Source: JBAZKK01 sp964456925
Lineage (GTDB): Bacteria > Omnitrophota > Gorgyraeia > Gygaellales > Profunditerraquicolaceae
Direction of reading: 5' to 3'
Assembly (NCBI GenBank): GCA_964456925.1
Contig: CAYWCX010000042.1
Span: 1 to 5,017, forward strand
Length of the DNA: 5,017 nt
The notes under the pieces were generated by a model. It was not told the origin of the DNA. It ran no database searches and worked only from the letters and a program-made list of their open reading frames with translations. A program made the position numbers and the translations under genes. Below, piece after piece: positions 5,007-5,017 of the stretch. The first letter of the stretch is position 1. Every line of letters begins with the position of its first letter.

Positions 5007-5017
5007 AAACCCGCCAG

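Overview
The window is a compact run of five co-oriented genes on the + strand (266-5006), preceded by a 248-base divergent promoter region and a likely gene start leaving the window on the - strand. No rRNA, tRNA, CRISPR array or transposase gene is visible. The organism looks like an uncultivated Gram-negative-type bacterium. Two products carry lipoprotein lipoboxes, and one of them is an M48 peptidase of the kind used in envelope maintenance. Most genes lack a clear Shine-Dalgarno site. The gene mix and style bring Omnitrophota (OP3) or a relative to mind, but that placement is a guess and cannot be proven from 5 kb.

Region 1-265: two strong sigma70-type promoters point away from each other. 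Each has a perfect TTGACA -35 box, a 17-base spacer and a 5/6 -10 box. Each sits so close to its ATG that the mRNA should be leaderless or nearly so. Between the two -35 boxes lies a 159-base element (57-215) bounded by perfect 16-base inverted repeats.

Region 266-3446: pyrE (orotate phosphoribosyltransferase) is followed after 7 bases by a HI0933/YhiN/BaiN-family flavoprotein. Twelve bases later comes an unusual 444-residue gene that joins, in frame, a complete Maf nucleotide pyrophosphatase to a complete M48 metallopeptidase lipoprotein. The lipoprotein signal peptide lies in the middle of the reading frame.

Region 3424-5006: a clan GH-A (GH39/PslG-like) glycoside hydrolase lipoprotein overlaps the end of the fusion gene and has an ambiguous, non-ATG start. 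A guanine-deaminase-like CDA-fold deaminase follows. The tight spacing suggests one transcript from the promoter at 228-256. It would mix pyrimidine synthesis (PyrE), nucleotide-pool cleaning (Maf), purine salvage (deaminase) and envelope functions (M48, glycosidase). It is a housekeeping-style cluster rather than one obvious pathway.

A short repeat family also runs through the cluster. A 38-base REP-like unit sits at 2074-2111, and an inverted pair of units (BIME-like, about 72 bases) at 4457-4528. They match 34/38 across strands. They supply the last 8 codons of the flavoprotein gene and the last 24 codons of the glycosidase gene, and both stop just before the next start codon. The most interesting points are the Maf-M48 fusion, the REP units acting as coding 3' ends, and the paired leaderless promoters around the inverted-repeat element.
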